A DNA stretch of 64,000 bases from Robiginitomaculum antarcticum DSM 21748 (GTDB taxonomy: Bacteria > Pseudomonadota > Alphaproteobacteria > Caulobacterales > Maricaulaceae): positions 186,001 to 250,000 of the forward strand of contig NZ_KB823014.1 of NCBI RefSeq assembly GCF_000365025.1. The letters are read 5' to 3'. Within the stretch, counting starts at the first letter, position 1. Each line of letters starts with the position of its first letter. Positions 45,242-53,954 of the stretch are shown here, piece after piece. Position numbers and translations under genes: made by a program. Under the pieces are notes generated by a model. It saw only the letters and a program-made list of their open reading frames with translations. It had not been told where the DNA came from and did not search any database.

Positions 45242-46495
45242 ATGTCCGATGTTATCTTAACCAATCCCATAGCGTTTTATTACTCGTTAATCGGACTGGC
45301 CTTTTTGGGTCTAACCCTTAGGCCCGCGCTAAAGCACTCATTTTTCTTCAACGTGCCAATTATATATATCGTCATTGGCGCTTTTGCCGCCGTGATCGGA
45401 TTGCCTGTTATCAACCCTATGGCCAGCGGTGTTGAGAACAAAATCATCACCCACGGGGCAGAGCTTGTGGTAATCATTTCACTGTCTGCGGCAGGCCTGG
45501 CGATTGACCTGACTGCGAGCTGGAAAAATTGGCAGCCAACATGGCGGCTCCTCGGCATTGCCATGCCGCTGACCATCGCCGCGATTGCGGTGTTCGGCAT
45601 TTATGCCTGCGCGCTTCCGCTTGCGACCGCAATTCTGCTGGGCGCAGCCATGGCTCCGACCGATCCGGTATTGGCGCGTTCAGTTCAGGTTGGTCCGCCC
45701 AATAGCGAGCAAAGCGGCGTCACCACCGCTTTAACCTCCGAAGCCGGGCTGAATGACGGTCTGGCTTTTCCGTTTATTTGGTTGGCTATCGGCCTCGCCA
45801 CTGCAGCCGTCGGGGATTTTAACTGGGCGCAATGGGCGTCGTATTACGTGCTGTATAAGATTGCGGCAGGCATTATCGTGGGTGTGGCCATGGGCTGGCT
45901 CATCACCAAATTTCTGTTCAGCCCTTTGGGCGATGCCACAAATGAACGCGCCAATCCGGCACTGATTGTACTGGGCGCGACATTTATCGCCTATGGCGGG
46001 GCCGAATTCATCCATGGATATGGTTTTATTTCCGTCTTCATCGCTGCGCGCGCCGCACGAAGTTTCGCCAAAGATACCAGCGCGGAACCCTATGAAAACG
46101 CGGCCCATGAGAGCGCAGACCAGTTAGAAGCTATTTTAATGGCCATACTTCTGCTTTGGCTGGGAGCCTTTATCGGCACATATTTATGGCACCAATGGAT
46201 ATGGTCTGATCTGCTTGTCGCCTTGGCAATTGTGTTTGTGATCCGCCCTGTCGCCGGTTGGATTTCACTTATCGGTATGGGCTGCAATCGCATGGCACGT
46301 TACAAAATGATGTTTTTTGGCATTCGCGGCATGGGGTCTATATTCTATGTCGCTTATGCGCTCGGCCATGCCGACTTTACCCAAGCCGACACAGTCTGGC
46401 GCATCTGCGCCCTCACCATACTCGTCTCCGCATTAATCCATGGCAGCCTCGCTAATGTCTGGATGCAACGCGACAATGAGATTAAAACCGCATAG
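45242..46495 (+). CDS. NhaP-type cation:proton antiporter
   Basis: This 417-residue inner-membrane protein of the CPA1 family has about twelve helices. The ion-binding core is seen in AAMAPTDPVLARSVQVGPPN and LTSEAGLNDGLAFPFIWLAIG (the ND motif). GIRGMGSIFYVAYAL is the conserved late helix with Arg. It exchanges Na+ (or K+) for H+ for pH and salt balance. The ribosome site is weak. The 3' end overlaps the convergent TIM-barrel gene by 14 nt. Confidence 0.94.
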   Translation: MSDVILTNPIAFYYSLIGLAFLGLTLRPALKHSFFFNVPIIYIVIGAFAAVIGLPVINPMASGVENKIITHGAELVVIISLSAAGLAIDLTASWKNWQPTWRLLGIAMPLTIAAIAVFGIYACALPLATAILLGAAMAPTDPVLARSVQVGPPNSEQSGVTTALTSEAGLNDGLAFPFIWLAIGLATAAVGDFNWAQWASYYVLYKIAAGIIVGVAMGWLITKFLFSPLGDATNERANPALIVLGATFIAYGGAEFIHGYGFISVFIAARAARSFAKDTSAEPYENAAHESADQLEAILMAILLLWLGAFIGTYLWHQWIWSDLLVALAIVFVIRPVAGWISLIGMGCNRMARYKMMFFGIRGMGSIFYVAYALGHADFTQADTVWRICALTILVSALIHGSLANVWMQRDNEIKTA

Positions 46496-47411
46496 CGCGG
46501 ATATTATTCAGGCTTGTTGTAATCGCCTTGTTATACGGCGCTTTAGGCTGGTCATGTTCGGCAATGAAATATTCCATGCCTGAGATATCGTTAAGCGCAA
46601 ATATCCGCTCAAAATCAATGTCCCCTTCGCCAACATTGACCATATAATCACGGATCAGTTCTGGATAGCTCGCGTCTTTAGCAATAGCGGCCCAGGGATC
46701 TCCGCTCATATCTTTGACATGACAGGCTTTAAACCGTCCCGAATAACGCCGGATCAGCTCTACAGGATCGACTTTGCCCAAAACCGCCCAGTAAATATCA
46801 AGCTCGAAACAGACAAGATCAGGATCGGTGTTGTCCATCAGAACCTGCATTGCCGTGGTTCCGCCGCCCAGATCATCAAATTCAAATTGGTGATTATGAT
46901 AACCCAGCTTCACGCCTTCATCGCGCATAACGCGTCCGGCTGAATTTAAGGTACGCGCATGGGCTTTCCAATGCTCAAGCCCCCGCTCTTCTTCGGCAAT
47001 ATAAGGCACAAAGGCAATTTCAATGCCGAGGGTTTTAGCCGCTAATATGCCGCTGGCAAGATCGTTTCGAATGGTTTCAATGCTCATATGGGTCACGGGA
47101 CTGGGCAGACCCGCAAGGTCCAGAGCCGTATTCAATTCCGCCGGTGTCCGGTCTGCGTAATTACGCTCATTGAGCTCGACATAATCGTAACCCGCATCTT
47201 TGATCATCTTCAGCGTGCCGGAAAAATCGACATCCATCGCTTCGCGCAAGGTGTAAGTTTGTATCCCGACTTTACGGATCATATTGCCCGCTGTTTTTCC
47301 TCCTTTGAGCGGAATGTCTTCTGTGGCCCCGCCATCCGATTTACCACACGCGCTCAGCGCTAGAGCTCCGGCGCCTAATGTCAGCATTGCGCGTCTATTA
47401 TAGATCATCAT
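46482..47411 (-). CDS. Tat-exported sugar phosphate isomerase/epimerase-like TIM-barrel lipoprotein
   Basis: This 309-residue xylose-isomerase-like TIM-barrel protein carries a twin-arginine signal with a lipobox: NRRAMLTLGAGALALSAC. Blocks such as VGIQTYTLREAMDVDFSGTL, GYDYVELNERN, KLGYHNHQFEFDDL (metal-site His and Glu) and FELDIYWAVLGKVDP match sugar epimerase/isomerase domains. Exported members act with glycoside-oxidising GMC enzymes in some bacteria, and here it follows two GMC genes by 3 nt of overlap. It probably acts on an oxidised sugar in the periplasm (inference). Confidence 0.9.
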   Translation of the reverse strand: MMIYNRRAMLTLGAGALALSACGKSDGGATEDIPLKGGKTAGNMIRKVGIQTYTLREAMDVDFSGTLKMIKDAGYDYVELNERNYADRTPAELNTALDLAGLPSPVTHMSIETIRNDLASGILAAKTLGIEIAFVPYIAEEERGLEHWKAHARTLNSAGRVMRDEGVKLGYHNHQFEFDDLGGGTTAMQVLMDNTDPDLVCFELDIYWAVLGKVDPVELIRRYSGRFKACHVKDMSGDPWAAIAKDASYPELIRDYMVNVGEGDIDFERIFALNDISGMEYFIAEHDQPKAPYNKAITTSLNNIRAMRF

Positions 47412-49108
47412 AAGTCTCCACTTTGAAAAAGGTCGGCGGCGTAATTAGCCGCCCGCGCCGAGAGCGCCATATACGTCAAGGATGGATTTTGGCAGGCTGA
47501 ACTGGCCATGGCTGACCCATCCGTTATAAATAAGTTTTTCACGTCGTGAGCACGGTTAAAGCCATTTAATACGCTCGTTTTGGGATCGCGGCCCATGCGC
47601 GCTGTGCCCATTTCATGAATGCGTGCGCCGATTTCTGTCTCATTACGGTCCGGTTGCCATGGCGTAGTAATGTCGGTAAATCCGGCTTTTTCAAAAATCT
47701 CGATCGCGTCAGCATGGCCTGCTTTTAATATCGCTTTTTCATTATCGCGCATTTTCGCATTAATGACGGGGAGCGGCATGCCCCATGCATCGGTTTTCAT
47801 TTCATGGAGTGTGACACGATTATCCGGATGCGGCAGCACTTCGCCAAAGACGTCGAGCATAATACGCCAGCGGCCCGGCATACGGTTCTTCGCCTTAAGC
47901 GCCGCGCCAATACCTTGATGTTGTGACCATGCGCCGTCGCGGTGCGAATAGACCTGATAGGCAAAACCGCGCTTATAATCCTGGTCACGCTCGGGATAAT
48001 TGCGATAGCGCGGCAGATAGGCCCCCGTCGGGCGGCGGCCATAATAATATTTATCCAAATTACCAGGAGCCGTGGCCTGCACGCGGCTTCCGCCGACATG
48101 ATCCATAATATTACGTCCGACTTGGTCAGAGCCATTGGCCAGACCATTTGGCATGGTTTCGGATTTTGAATTTAGCAAGATAGACGCGCTGGCAATTGTT
48201 GAGGCGTTGAGGAAGATAATCGGCGCGGTATATGTGCGCGAGGCTTTGCTCTTGGCGTCGATGACTTGTACGCCCGTTACCTTTTGCAAGACGCTGTCAT
48301 AATCCAGTTTCTGAACAATTGCGTCTGTAACAAGCGTCATATTTCCTGTGCGTTCCGCCGCAGGGAGCGTGGCCGACAAGGACGAGAAATAAGCCCCATA
48401 TGAGCAGCCGCGATAGCATAAATTGCGCGCTTGGCATTGCCCGCGACCCAGCGCCGTTTGCTCTTCAGTTGCCCGCGATAAATTCGCGACCCGCCCAATG
48501 ATAAGCTGCCGTTCAGGGAAATGCGTTTCAATTTGGGCTTTGAGCATTTCCTCTGCGCAGGTCATATCAAAAGGCGGCAGAAAGTGCTGTCCGTCCGGCA
48601 AGGTCGGGACATTATCACGCCCGCCGGAAATGCCGACAAATTTTTCAACTGTGTCATACCATGGCGCCAAATCCTCATAGCGGATCGGCCAGTCTACGCC
48701 CTCCCCATCCATGGCATTGGCCTCAAAATCTATCGGTGACCAACGGTAAGCCTGCCGACCCCACATGATAGATCGCCCGCCCAGATGATAGCCGCGCCGC
48801 CAGCTGAATTTGCCTTCGCCTTCTTGCAAGTAAGGATGCTCACTATCTTTGACCCAAAACTGTTTCGTCGTCTCATGAAAAGCGTAAATTTTGGATTGTT
48901 CGGGGTAGACCGTAGCCTTTTCATCCGGTGAAACCCAGTCAAGCTGCGGCCGCTCCCAAGGATCAAGATTATCCGAATAATCGTCTTGCGGCGTGACCTG
49001 ACGGCCGCGTTCCAGCACTAAAACTTTCAAGCCGCGCTCGCATAGCTCTTTTGCTACCCAACCACCGGATATTCCAGAGCCGACGACAATTGCGTCAAAA
49101 TCCGCCAT
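47408..49108 (-). CDS. GMC family FAD-dependent oxidoreductase with 3Fe-4S type Cys motif (copy 1)
   Basis: This 566-residue flavoprotein starts at the ATG at 49108, 1 nt after the stop of the other GMC gene. MADFDAIVVGSGISGGWVAKEL is the FAD-binding fold. C-x5-C-x3-C (C225, C231, C235 in GQCQARNLCYRGCSYGA) matches the 3Fe-4S binding pattern of bacterial FAD-glucose dehydrogenase alpha subunits. RIHEMGTARMGRDPKTS and SACQNPSLTYMALSARAA form the C-terminal active site with a likely catalytic His and Asn. It is closest to sugar/glycoside-3-dehydrogenase large subunits. No signal peptide is present; it would be exported by piggy-backing on the small subunit. Confidence 0.92.
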   Translation of the reverse strand: MADFDAIVVGSGISGGWVAKELCERGLKVLVLERGRQVTPQDDYSDNLDPWERPQLDWVSPDEKATVYPEQSKIYAFHETTKQFWVKDSEHPYLQEGEGKFSWRRGYHLGGRSIMWGRQAYRWSPIDFEANAMDGEGVDWPIRYEDLAPWYDTVEKFVGISGGRDNVPTLPDGQHFLPPFDMTCAEEMLKAQIETHFPERQLIIGRVANLSRATEEQTALGRGQCQARNLCYRGCSYGAYFSSLSATLPAAERTGNMTLVTDAIVQKLDYDSVLQKVTGVQVIDAKSKASRTYTAPIIFLNASTIASASILLNSKSETMPNGLANGSDQVGRNIMDHVGGSRVQATAPGNLDKYYYGRRPTGAYLPRYRNYPERDQDYKRGFAYQVYSHRDGAWSQHQGIGAALKAKNRMPGRWRIMLDVFGEVLPHPDNRVTLHEMKTDAWGMPLPVINAKMRDNEKAILKAGHADAIEIFEKAGFTDITTPWQPDRNETEIGARIHEMGTARMGRDPKTSVLNGFNRAHDVKNLFITDGSAMASSACQNPSLTYMALSARAANYAADLFQSGDL

Positions 49109-49109
49109 C

Positions 49110-50819
49110 TTAAAGTACGCCGCTTTCCATAAGATCTGCCGCGTGGTGGGCCGCGCGGGCGGAAAATGCCATATAGCTGATTGATGGATTTTGACATCCA
49201 CCGGAGGTCATAAATGAGCCATCGGTGATAAATAGATTAGGCACGTCCCAGCTTTGGTTCCATTGATTCAGAACGCTGGTTTTGGGGTCACGGCCCATAC
49301 GCGCCGTGCCCATTTCGTGAATTCCCCGCCCCGGTGCAGACATATTATCAGCGCTCACCTCATCCGGATTGCCAACCCAGTTGATTTGCATGCCGGCGGC
49401 TTCTAGCATCAATTTCGTATCGCGTGTTGCATGACGCATTAAAGCCACTTCGTTTTCCCGGTGACGTTGATTAATGACGGGGATAGGTAATCCCCATTCG
49501 TCCGTTTTTGTTGCGTGAGCGGCGACATGATTGCGCTCATCCGGCAGAATTTCGCAAAACGCAACAATCCCCAAGCGCCAAGGCCCCGGGGTGCGCTGCG
49601 CATTTTTATATTCAGCGCCGATACCCGGCGACCACACATTCCGCCTCCAATTGTCACGGTATATACGGCCCTGATAGCCATATCCGCGGACGCTATCCTC
49701 ACTGGGCTCCGTATGATTGCGAAAGCGTGGAATGTAAAAACCGTTAGGTCGGCGTCCCCAATGATATTTGTCTTCCAAGCCGGGCATGATGGCATCCGCA
49801 GTTGCGCCTGCAACATGATCCATCAGGTTTTTGCCAAGCTGTCTGGAGCTGTTTCCTAAACCCTTTGGCGCGGCGTCGCTGGCAGAATTTAAAAGTATCA
49901 AACTCGTAGCAATCGTTGAGGCATTTAAAAAAACAACTCTCGCCGTCACAGTTTTTGTTTGCTTCGTATTTATATCGATTATTTTTACGCCCGTCGCCCG
50001 GCCTGTAGCCTCATCATAATCGACTTTAACAACGGCGGTATCTGTCATCATCGTCAGATTACCCGTATTTTTCGCTGCAGGGAGGGTGGCGACATTCGAA
50101 TTAAAATAGGCGCCGAATGAGCAGCCCCGATAACATAAATCCCGGGCCTGACATTGACCCCGCCCGAGCGCGGTTTGCTCCGGCGTTGGCTGTGTAAGGT
50201 TTGCGACCCGGCCCGGAATGACTTTGCGGGTTGGGAAGGCCGTTTCGACTTTTTGTTTAAATTCAGTTTCAGCACAGCTGAGCTCATGAGCAGGCTGAAA
50301 AACGCCGTCCGGCAATATATCAAGCCCTTCCATGGATCCGCTAATTCCCGCGAAATAATCAACCTTATCGTACCATGGCTTGATATCATTATATCGGACG
50401 GGCCAATCGACCCCGTGCCCGTCTTTTTTATTTGCCTGAAAATCAATCTCGCTCATGCGGTAGGACTGCCGTCCCCACATCATTGACCGACCACCGGTAT
50501 GATAACCGCGAAGCCATCCATACTCTGTTCCCGGAGCTGTCTCATAAGGGTGCTTTTCGTCCTCAACCCAGTATTGTTTCGTATTCTGATTAAAGGCGTA
50601 AACAGTACTCTGAATTGGATATTTTGTTTTATCCTCCTCTGTAGTGCGATTTAAATTTGGCGTGTCCCATGGATCGACAAAATCCGTGTAATCTTTTTCC
50701 GGCGTGATTTGCCGTCCGCGCTCAATAACGCAAACCTTGAACCCGCGCTCGCACATTTCTTTGGCGACCCAGCCGCCCGACATGCCCGAACCGACAACAA
50801 TGACATCAAAATCAGCCAT
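49110..50819 (-). CDS. GMC family FAD-dependent oxidoreductase with 3Fe-4S type Cys motif (copy 2)
   Basis: This 569-residue paralogue of the downstream copy shares its whole architecture: MADFDVIVVGSGMSGGWVAKEM, the C-x5-C-x3-C cluster (C223, C229, C233 in GQCQARDLCYRGCSFGA), GIHEMGTARMGRDPKTS and GGCQNPSISYMAFSARAAHH. The start ATG overlaps the stop of the small-subunit gene in TAATG, so it is coupled. The two copies differ clearly in the substrate-facing middle, suggesting two substrates or two partner subunits. Oxidation of sugar hydroxyls with electron transfer to a cytochrome is inferred. Confidence 0.92.
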   Translation of the reverse strand: MADFDVIVVGSGMSGGWVAKEMCERGFKVCVIERGRQITPEKDYTDFVDPWDTPNLNRTTEEDKTKYPIQSTVYAFNQNTKQYWVEDEKHPYETAPGTEYGWLRGYHTGGRSMMWGRQSYRMSEIDFQANKKDGHGVDWPVRYNDIKPWYDKVDYFAGISGSMEGLDILPDGVFQPAHELSCAETEFKQKVETAFPTRKVIPGRVANLTQPTPEQTALGRGQCQARDLCYRGCSFGAYFNSNVATLPAAKNTGNLTMMTDTAVVKVDYDEATGRATGVKIIDINTKQTKTVTARVVFLNASTIATSLILLNSASDAAPKGLGNSSRQLGKNLMDHVAGATADAIMPGLEDKYHWGRRPNGFYIPRFRNHTEPSEDSVRGYGYQGRIYRDNWRRNVWSPGIGAEYKNAQRTPGPWRLGIVAFCEILPDERNHVAAHATKTDEWGLPIPVINQRHRENEVALMRHATRDTKLMLEAAGMQINWVGNPDEVSADNMSAPGRGIHEMGTARMGRDPKTSVLNQWNQSWDVPNLFITDGSFMTSGGCQNPSISYMAFSARAAHHAADLMESGVL

Positions 50820-51388
50820 TATGTCGCCCATGTCTTGCCGACTTCGGAGAAAGGAATACACCCTTTCCATTCGCCCGGTACAGCCTCATATCGAAGTTCC
50901 TGCGTCGCGCCAATTTCACTCATATAATAGGCTGTTGCGATAGTTGATTTAACGTCACGATAACCGCTGTGAAGTTCGCTCGCCTCGCCTGAGTAAGCTA
51001 CGCTATCAAATGCGCTTAGCGCTTCAGCCTGCGCGTCTACGCCCAGTTCGGCAAAGCCTCTCTCGCCATTACCAAGACTATCATTAAGTCCATTGATGAC
51101 TGCGCGCCATCCGGCGCGAATTTCAGGCGTTGCCCAATTTGACGCCAAGTCTTGTATCACAGCAGGAACTCCGGCGGCTACTGCGCCGGGCGTGTCTGTG
51201 TCGGGAATAATGGTATTGGCCAGCGCGCCGACAATGGCCATTTCGCGCGTGGTAAAGAACCGTCCTGCAGCGTCAAATTCTGCGCCTGTTATTGCGCTTG
51301 CCTCCGGCGCGGTTTTTTGACCGCAAGCCGCAAGAGCGCCGCCCGCGCTCACTGCCAATAAAGCCTTCATCATATCGCGACGATACAT
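50819..51388 (-). CDS. Gluconate 2-dehydrogenase subunit 3 family protein, Tat-exported lipoprotein
   Basis: This 189-residue protein carries a twin-arginine signal and lipobox: MYRRDMMKALLAVSAGGALAAC. FFTTREMAIVGALANTIIPDTDTPGAVAAGVPAVIQDL (read in parts) is the family core. These small subunits escort a GMC flavoprotein across the membrane and complete the complex. It starts a four-gene operon (small subunit, GMC, GMC, TIM-barrel). As only one small subunit is present, it probably serves both GMC proteins. Confidence 0.9.
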   Translation of the reverse strand: MYRRDMMKALLAVSAGGALAACGQKTAPEASAITGAEFDAAGRFFTTREMAIVGALANTIIPDTDTPGAVAAGVPAVIQDLASNWATPEIRAGWRAVINGLNDSLGNGERGFAELGVDAQAEALSAFDSVAYSGEASELHSGYRDVKSTIATAYYMSEIGATQELRYEAVPGEWKGCIPFSEVGKTWAT

Positions 51389-51481
51389 ACTCGCTCCCCT
51401 ATGTCATTTTACGCACTGCTCTTTAATGACAGCGCTGTCTTATTTATGACTCCTGATGGGGATTTAAGCAAGAGGGCTTTT

Positions 51482-52408
51482 CTACGGCATGGCCTCGCCG
51501 CGTCGTGCCTCAATCAGATCGTAAAAATCACGCGCGGTCAGATTGATATTATCCGCATTCGCGCTGTCTTTGATCCTGTCAATTTTTTGCGTACCGATAA
51601 TCGGCATGACGCCAGCAGGATGGCGAAGAGTGAACGCCAGCGCGATATTGACGGGCGTCGTGTCATACGCTTCGGCTAAACGCATAAGAGTTGACATAAC
51701 GCGCTTAAACATGGCTTCGTTAAAGCGCCCATAAATCCTGCCGGTGGCCAGCGCACCACCTGCCAAAGGCGACCACGCCATCAGGGTCATATCGCGTTCT
51801 TGGCACTGATCTAATATGCCGTTCGTCATGGGATCCTGACATAGTGCCGAAAACTCATTTTGATGCACAATCAAACCGCTTTCCATATTCATTTGCAAAG
51901 CATGAGCCTGTGATGCTGTGAAATTGGATATGCCGACATATCGCGTTTTTCCACTATCAATCAAAGCATCCAGCGCGCGTCCGGCCTGGGCAAATGATGT
52001 CGATAAATCAGGACGGTGGATGAGGAACAGATCAACGCAGTCAGTATTTAACCGCACTAATGATCTCTCCAACGCACCCGTTAAATAATCATAAGTGCTA
52101 TTATAAGGACGCGGCGGAATAATCCCGCCTTTAGTCACCAGAATCATCTGATCGCGCAGCTGCGGGGCGCTTTTCAGCACTTGCCCCAATACCGCCTCGG
52201 CTTCGCCAAATCCATCTGGCTCTTTAGTAAATTTCGACGGTTCGCTAAAACCATAAATATCCGCCGTATCGATCAGGGTCATACCGCAGGATAGTGCCGT
52301 CTCTATTTTGGCTTGTGCTTGCTTTGGCGTACTTTGCGCCATGCGCCAGCAGCCATAGCCGATACGCCCAACGCGCAAATCCGATTGTCCAAGAGTTATT
52401 GTTTTCAT
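51482..52408 (-). CDS. Aldo/keto reductase (YdhF-like)
   Basis: This 308-residue NADPH-dependent TIM-barrel reductase has the catalytic tetrad D47 (LIDTADIYG), Y52, K93 (LVTKGG) and H131 (FLIHRPD). The start block LGQSDLRVGRIGYGCWRMA and the end block GVMPIIGTQKIDRIKDS are standard. It could reduce keto or aldehyde groups of sugars, which would fit the neighbouring GMC operon, but it has its own upstream region and is probably a separate unit. It is predicted cytoplasmic. Confidence 0.93.
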   Translation of the reverse strand: MKTITLGQSDLRVGRIGYGCWRMAQSTPKQAQAKIETALSCGMTLIDTADIYGFSEPSKFTKEPDGFGEAEAVLGQVLKSAPQLRDQMILVTKGGIIPPRPYNSTYDYLTGALERSLVRLNTDCVDLFLIHRPDLSTSFAQAGRALDALIDSGKTRYVGISNFTASQAHALQMNMESGLIVHQNEFSALCQDPMTNGILDQCQERDMTLMAWSPLAGGALATGRIYGRFNEAMFKRVMSTLMRLAEAYDTTPVNIALAFTLRHPAGVMPIIGTQKIDRIKDSANADNINLTARDFYDLIEARRGEAMP

Positions 52409-52442
52409 GAGCGGTTATAGAGCCCTTTGCACGTGGTCAGGG

Positions 52443-53816
52443 CTAAGCTGCGCTGCGGGATTTGATCACTGCTGTAAGGTCTTCTTCGAGCTCCGCAGCA
52501 ATAGGCAAAGTTACTCTAAACGCGAAAACCGTACCTTTGCCGACACGGCTATCGGCCTTAATTTGCCCCCCCATTTCCCCAACTAATTCCTTACAAATAG
52601 AGAGTCCAAGTCCGGTGCCGCCTATATTTGACGCGCCGCCATCCTGCTCGAAGCGTTCGAACACACGCGGTATGTCAGCAGACGCAATGCCTATACCTGT
52701 ATCGCGAATGTAAACCCGCAACGCGAATCGACCCGGCCCCATTTCCTCCCCGCGCAAGAAAATATAAATACCACCCGTTTCGGTAAACTTAATCGCGTTG
52801 TTGACTAAATTCTGAATGACTTGACGTAAGCGCCCTTTATCCCCAACCAAAAATTGCGGAATATTGTCATCAATTTTAACCTTAAGCTGCAACCCTGTTT
52901 TTCGCGCATTTACGCTGTTCAGCTCTGCAAGGTTTTTTACCAAATGGCGAATGTCAAAAGTCTCCGGATAAAGTGAAAGCTTTCCCGCATCGATTTTGGA
53001 TAAATCCAAAACATCATTTATAATTGTCAGCAGCCCTTCCGAACAATCCCTAACAACGCAGGCATATTTCGTCTGCGTCGGGCTGAGATCTGACTGAACC
53101 AGAAGCCCTGACATGCCGATTATTCCGTTGAGCGGCGTGCGAATCTCATGACTCATATTGGCCAGATAGCGCGCGGTAATAATCTCGGCCTCGCGCGCTT
53201 GGCAAGCATTTTCTTCCAGACCGTCCAGTTGCTCAAAAACACGTTTACTAAGATAGGCGGCCAAGGCTGTCGCTAAAACCAAGGCCAATGTCATTTGAAA
53301 GGCACGCTGAAAAAATAACGAGCCATAATCGACGCCCGCCGTATCCCAACCCGCCGGATTGGACATAGAATAACTGAACAAAAACCACACTAAAGGAACC
53401 GCGACCAGCCCGTAAAAATAAGTTGATTTCCAATTACTAATAAGCGCAATAAGCGTTACGCCCATAAGTAAAATCGGAACAAGTGCCGTATTAATGCCCC
53501 CGGCCATATCAAGGCTATCGGAGGAAAATGACGTTGCTAAAACAGATGCAAAAAGAACACATGAATAAGCGACAGCGTAAAAATAATGAGATTTGATATA
53601 GCGGACGGAATTTAAAAGAACGAACAAAACTAAACACGCCATAAGTGAAATGACGTGCATCGAATTAAACCTGCCATAAGTCAGATACATTACGCCCTGG
53701 TTGACAACTTGCGTTGCGATAGAGGCATAACCGACCAAAATGATCGCGCCAAAACGCAGCTTTTCGCTCGCTGGTGCTGCGTTGTCCAAGCGCAAAAACG
53801 CGCGATAGCGGTTCAA
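52443..53816 (-). CDS. Membrane-bound sensor histidine kinase
   Basis: The kinase has 457 residues. About six hydrophobic helices (25-190) form a membrane sensor without an obvious periplasmic domain. The HisKA domain has MSHEIRTPLNGIIG with phospho-acceptor His223; the ATPase domain shows NLVNNAIKFTETG (N box), RDTGIGI (G1) and GGTGLGLSICKELV (G2). The HisKA sequence resembles hybrid kinases, but no receiver domain or response regulator gene is adjacent. It is an orphan kinase with unknown signal. Confidence 0.93.
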   Translation of the reverse strand: MNRYRAFLRLDNAAPASEKLRFGAIILVGYASIATQVVNQGVMYLTYGRFNSMHVISLMACLVLFVLLNSVRYIKSHYFYAVAYSCVLFASVLATSFSSDSLDMAGGINTALVPILLMGVTLIALISNWKSTYFYGLVAVPLVWFLFSYSMSNPAGWDTAGVDYGSLFFQRAFQMTLALVLATALAAYLSKRVFEQLDGLEENACQAREAEIITARYLANMSHEIRTPLNGIIGMSGLLVQSDLSPTQTKYACVVRDCSEGLLTIINDVLDLSKIDAGKLSLYPETFDIRHLVKNLAELNSVNARKTGLQLKVKIDDNIPQFLVGDKGRLRQVIQNLVNNAIKFTETGGIYIFLRGEEMGPGRFALRVYIRDTGIGIASADIPRVFERFEQDGGASNIGGTGLGLSICKELVGEMGGQIKADSRVGKGTVFAFRVTLPIAAELEEDLTAVIKSRSAA

Positions 53817-53954
53817 AAAGGTAATCGCCCTGCCCCATAATACGACGTCATCTTAGGGAAGCGCTATATACTCACAGCGTTAGTAAGCCGTTAAAAACTC
53901 GTTTTTGCGATTCAGTAGCTTACACTTTTATAGCCAATGTACGAAGAATATGAA

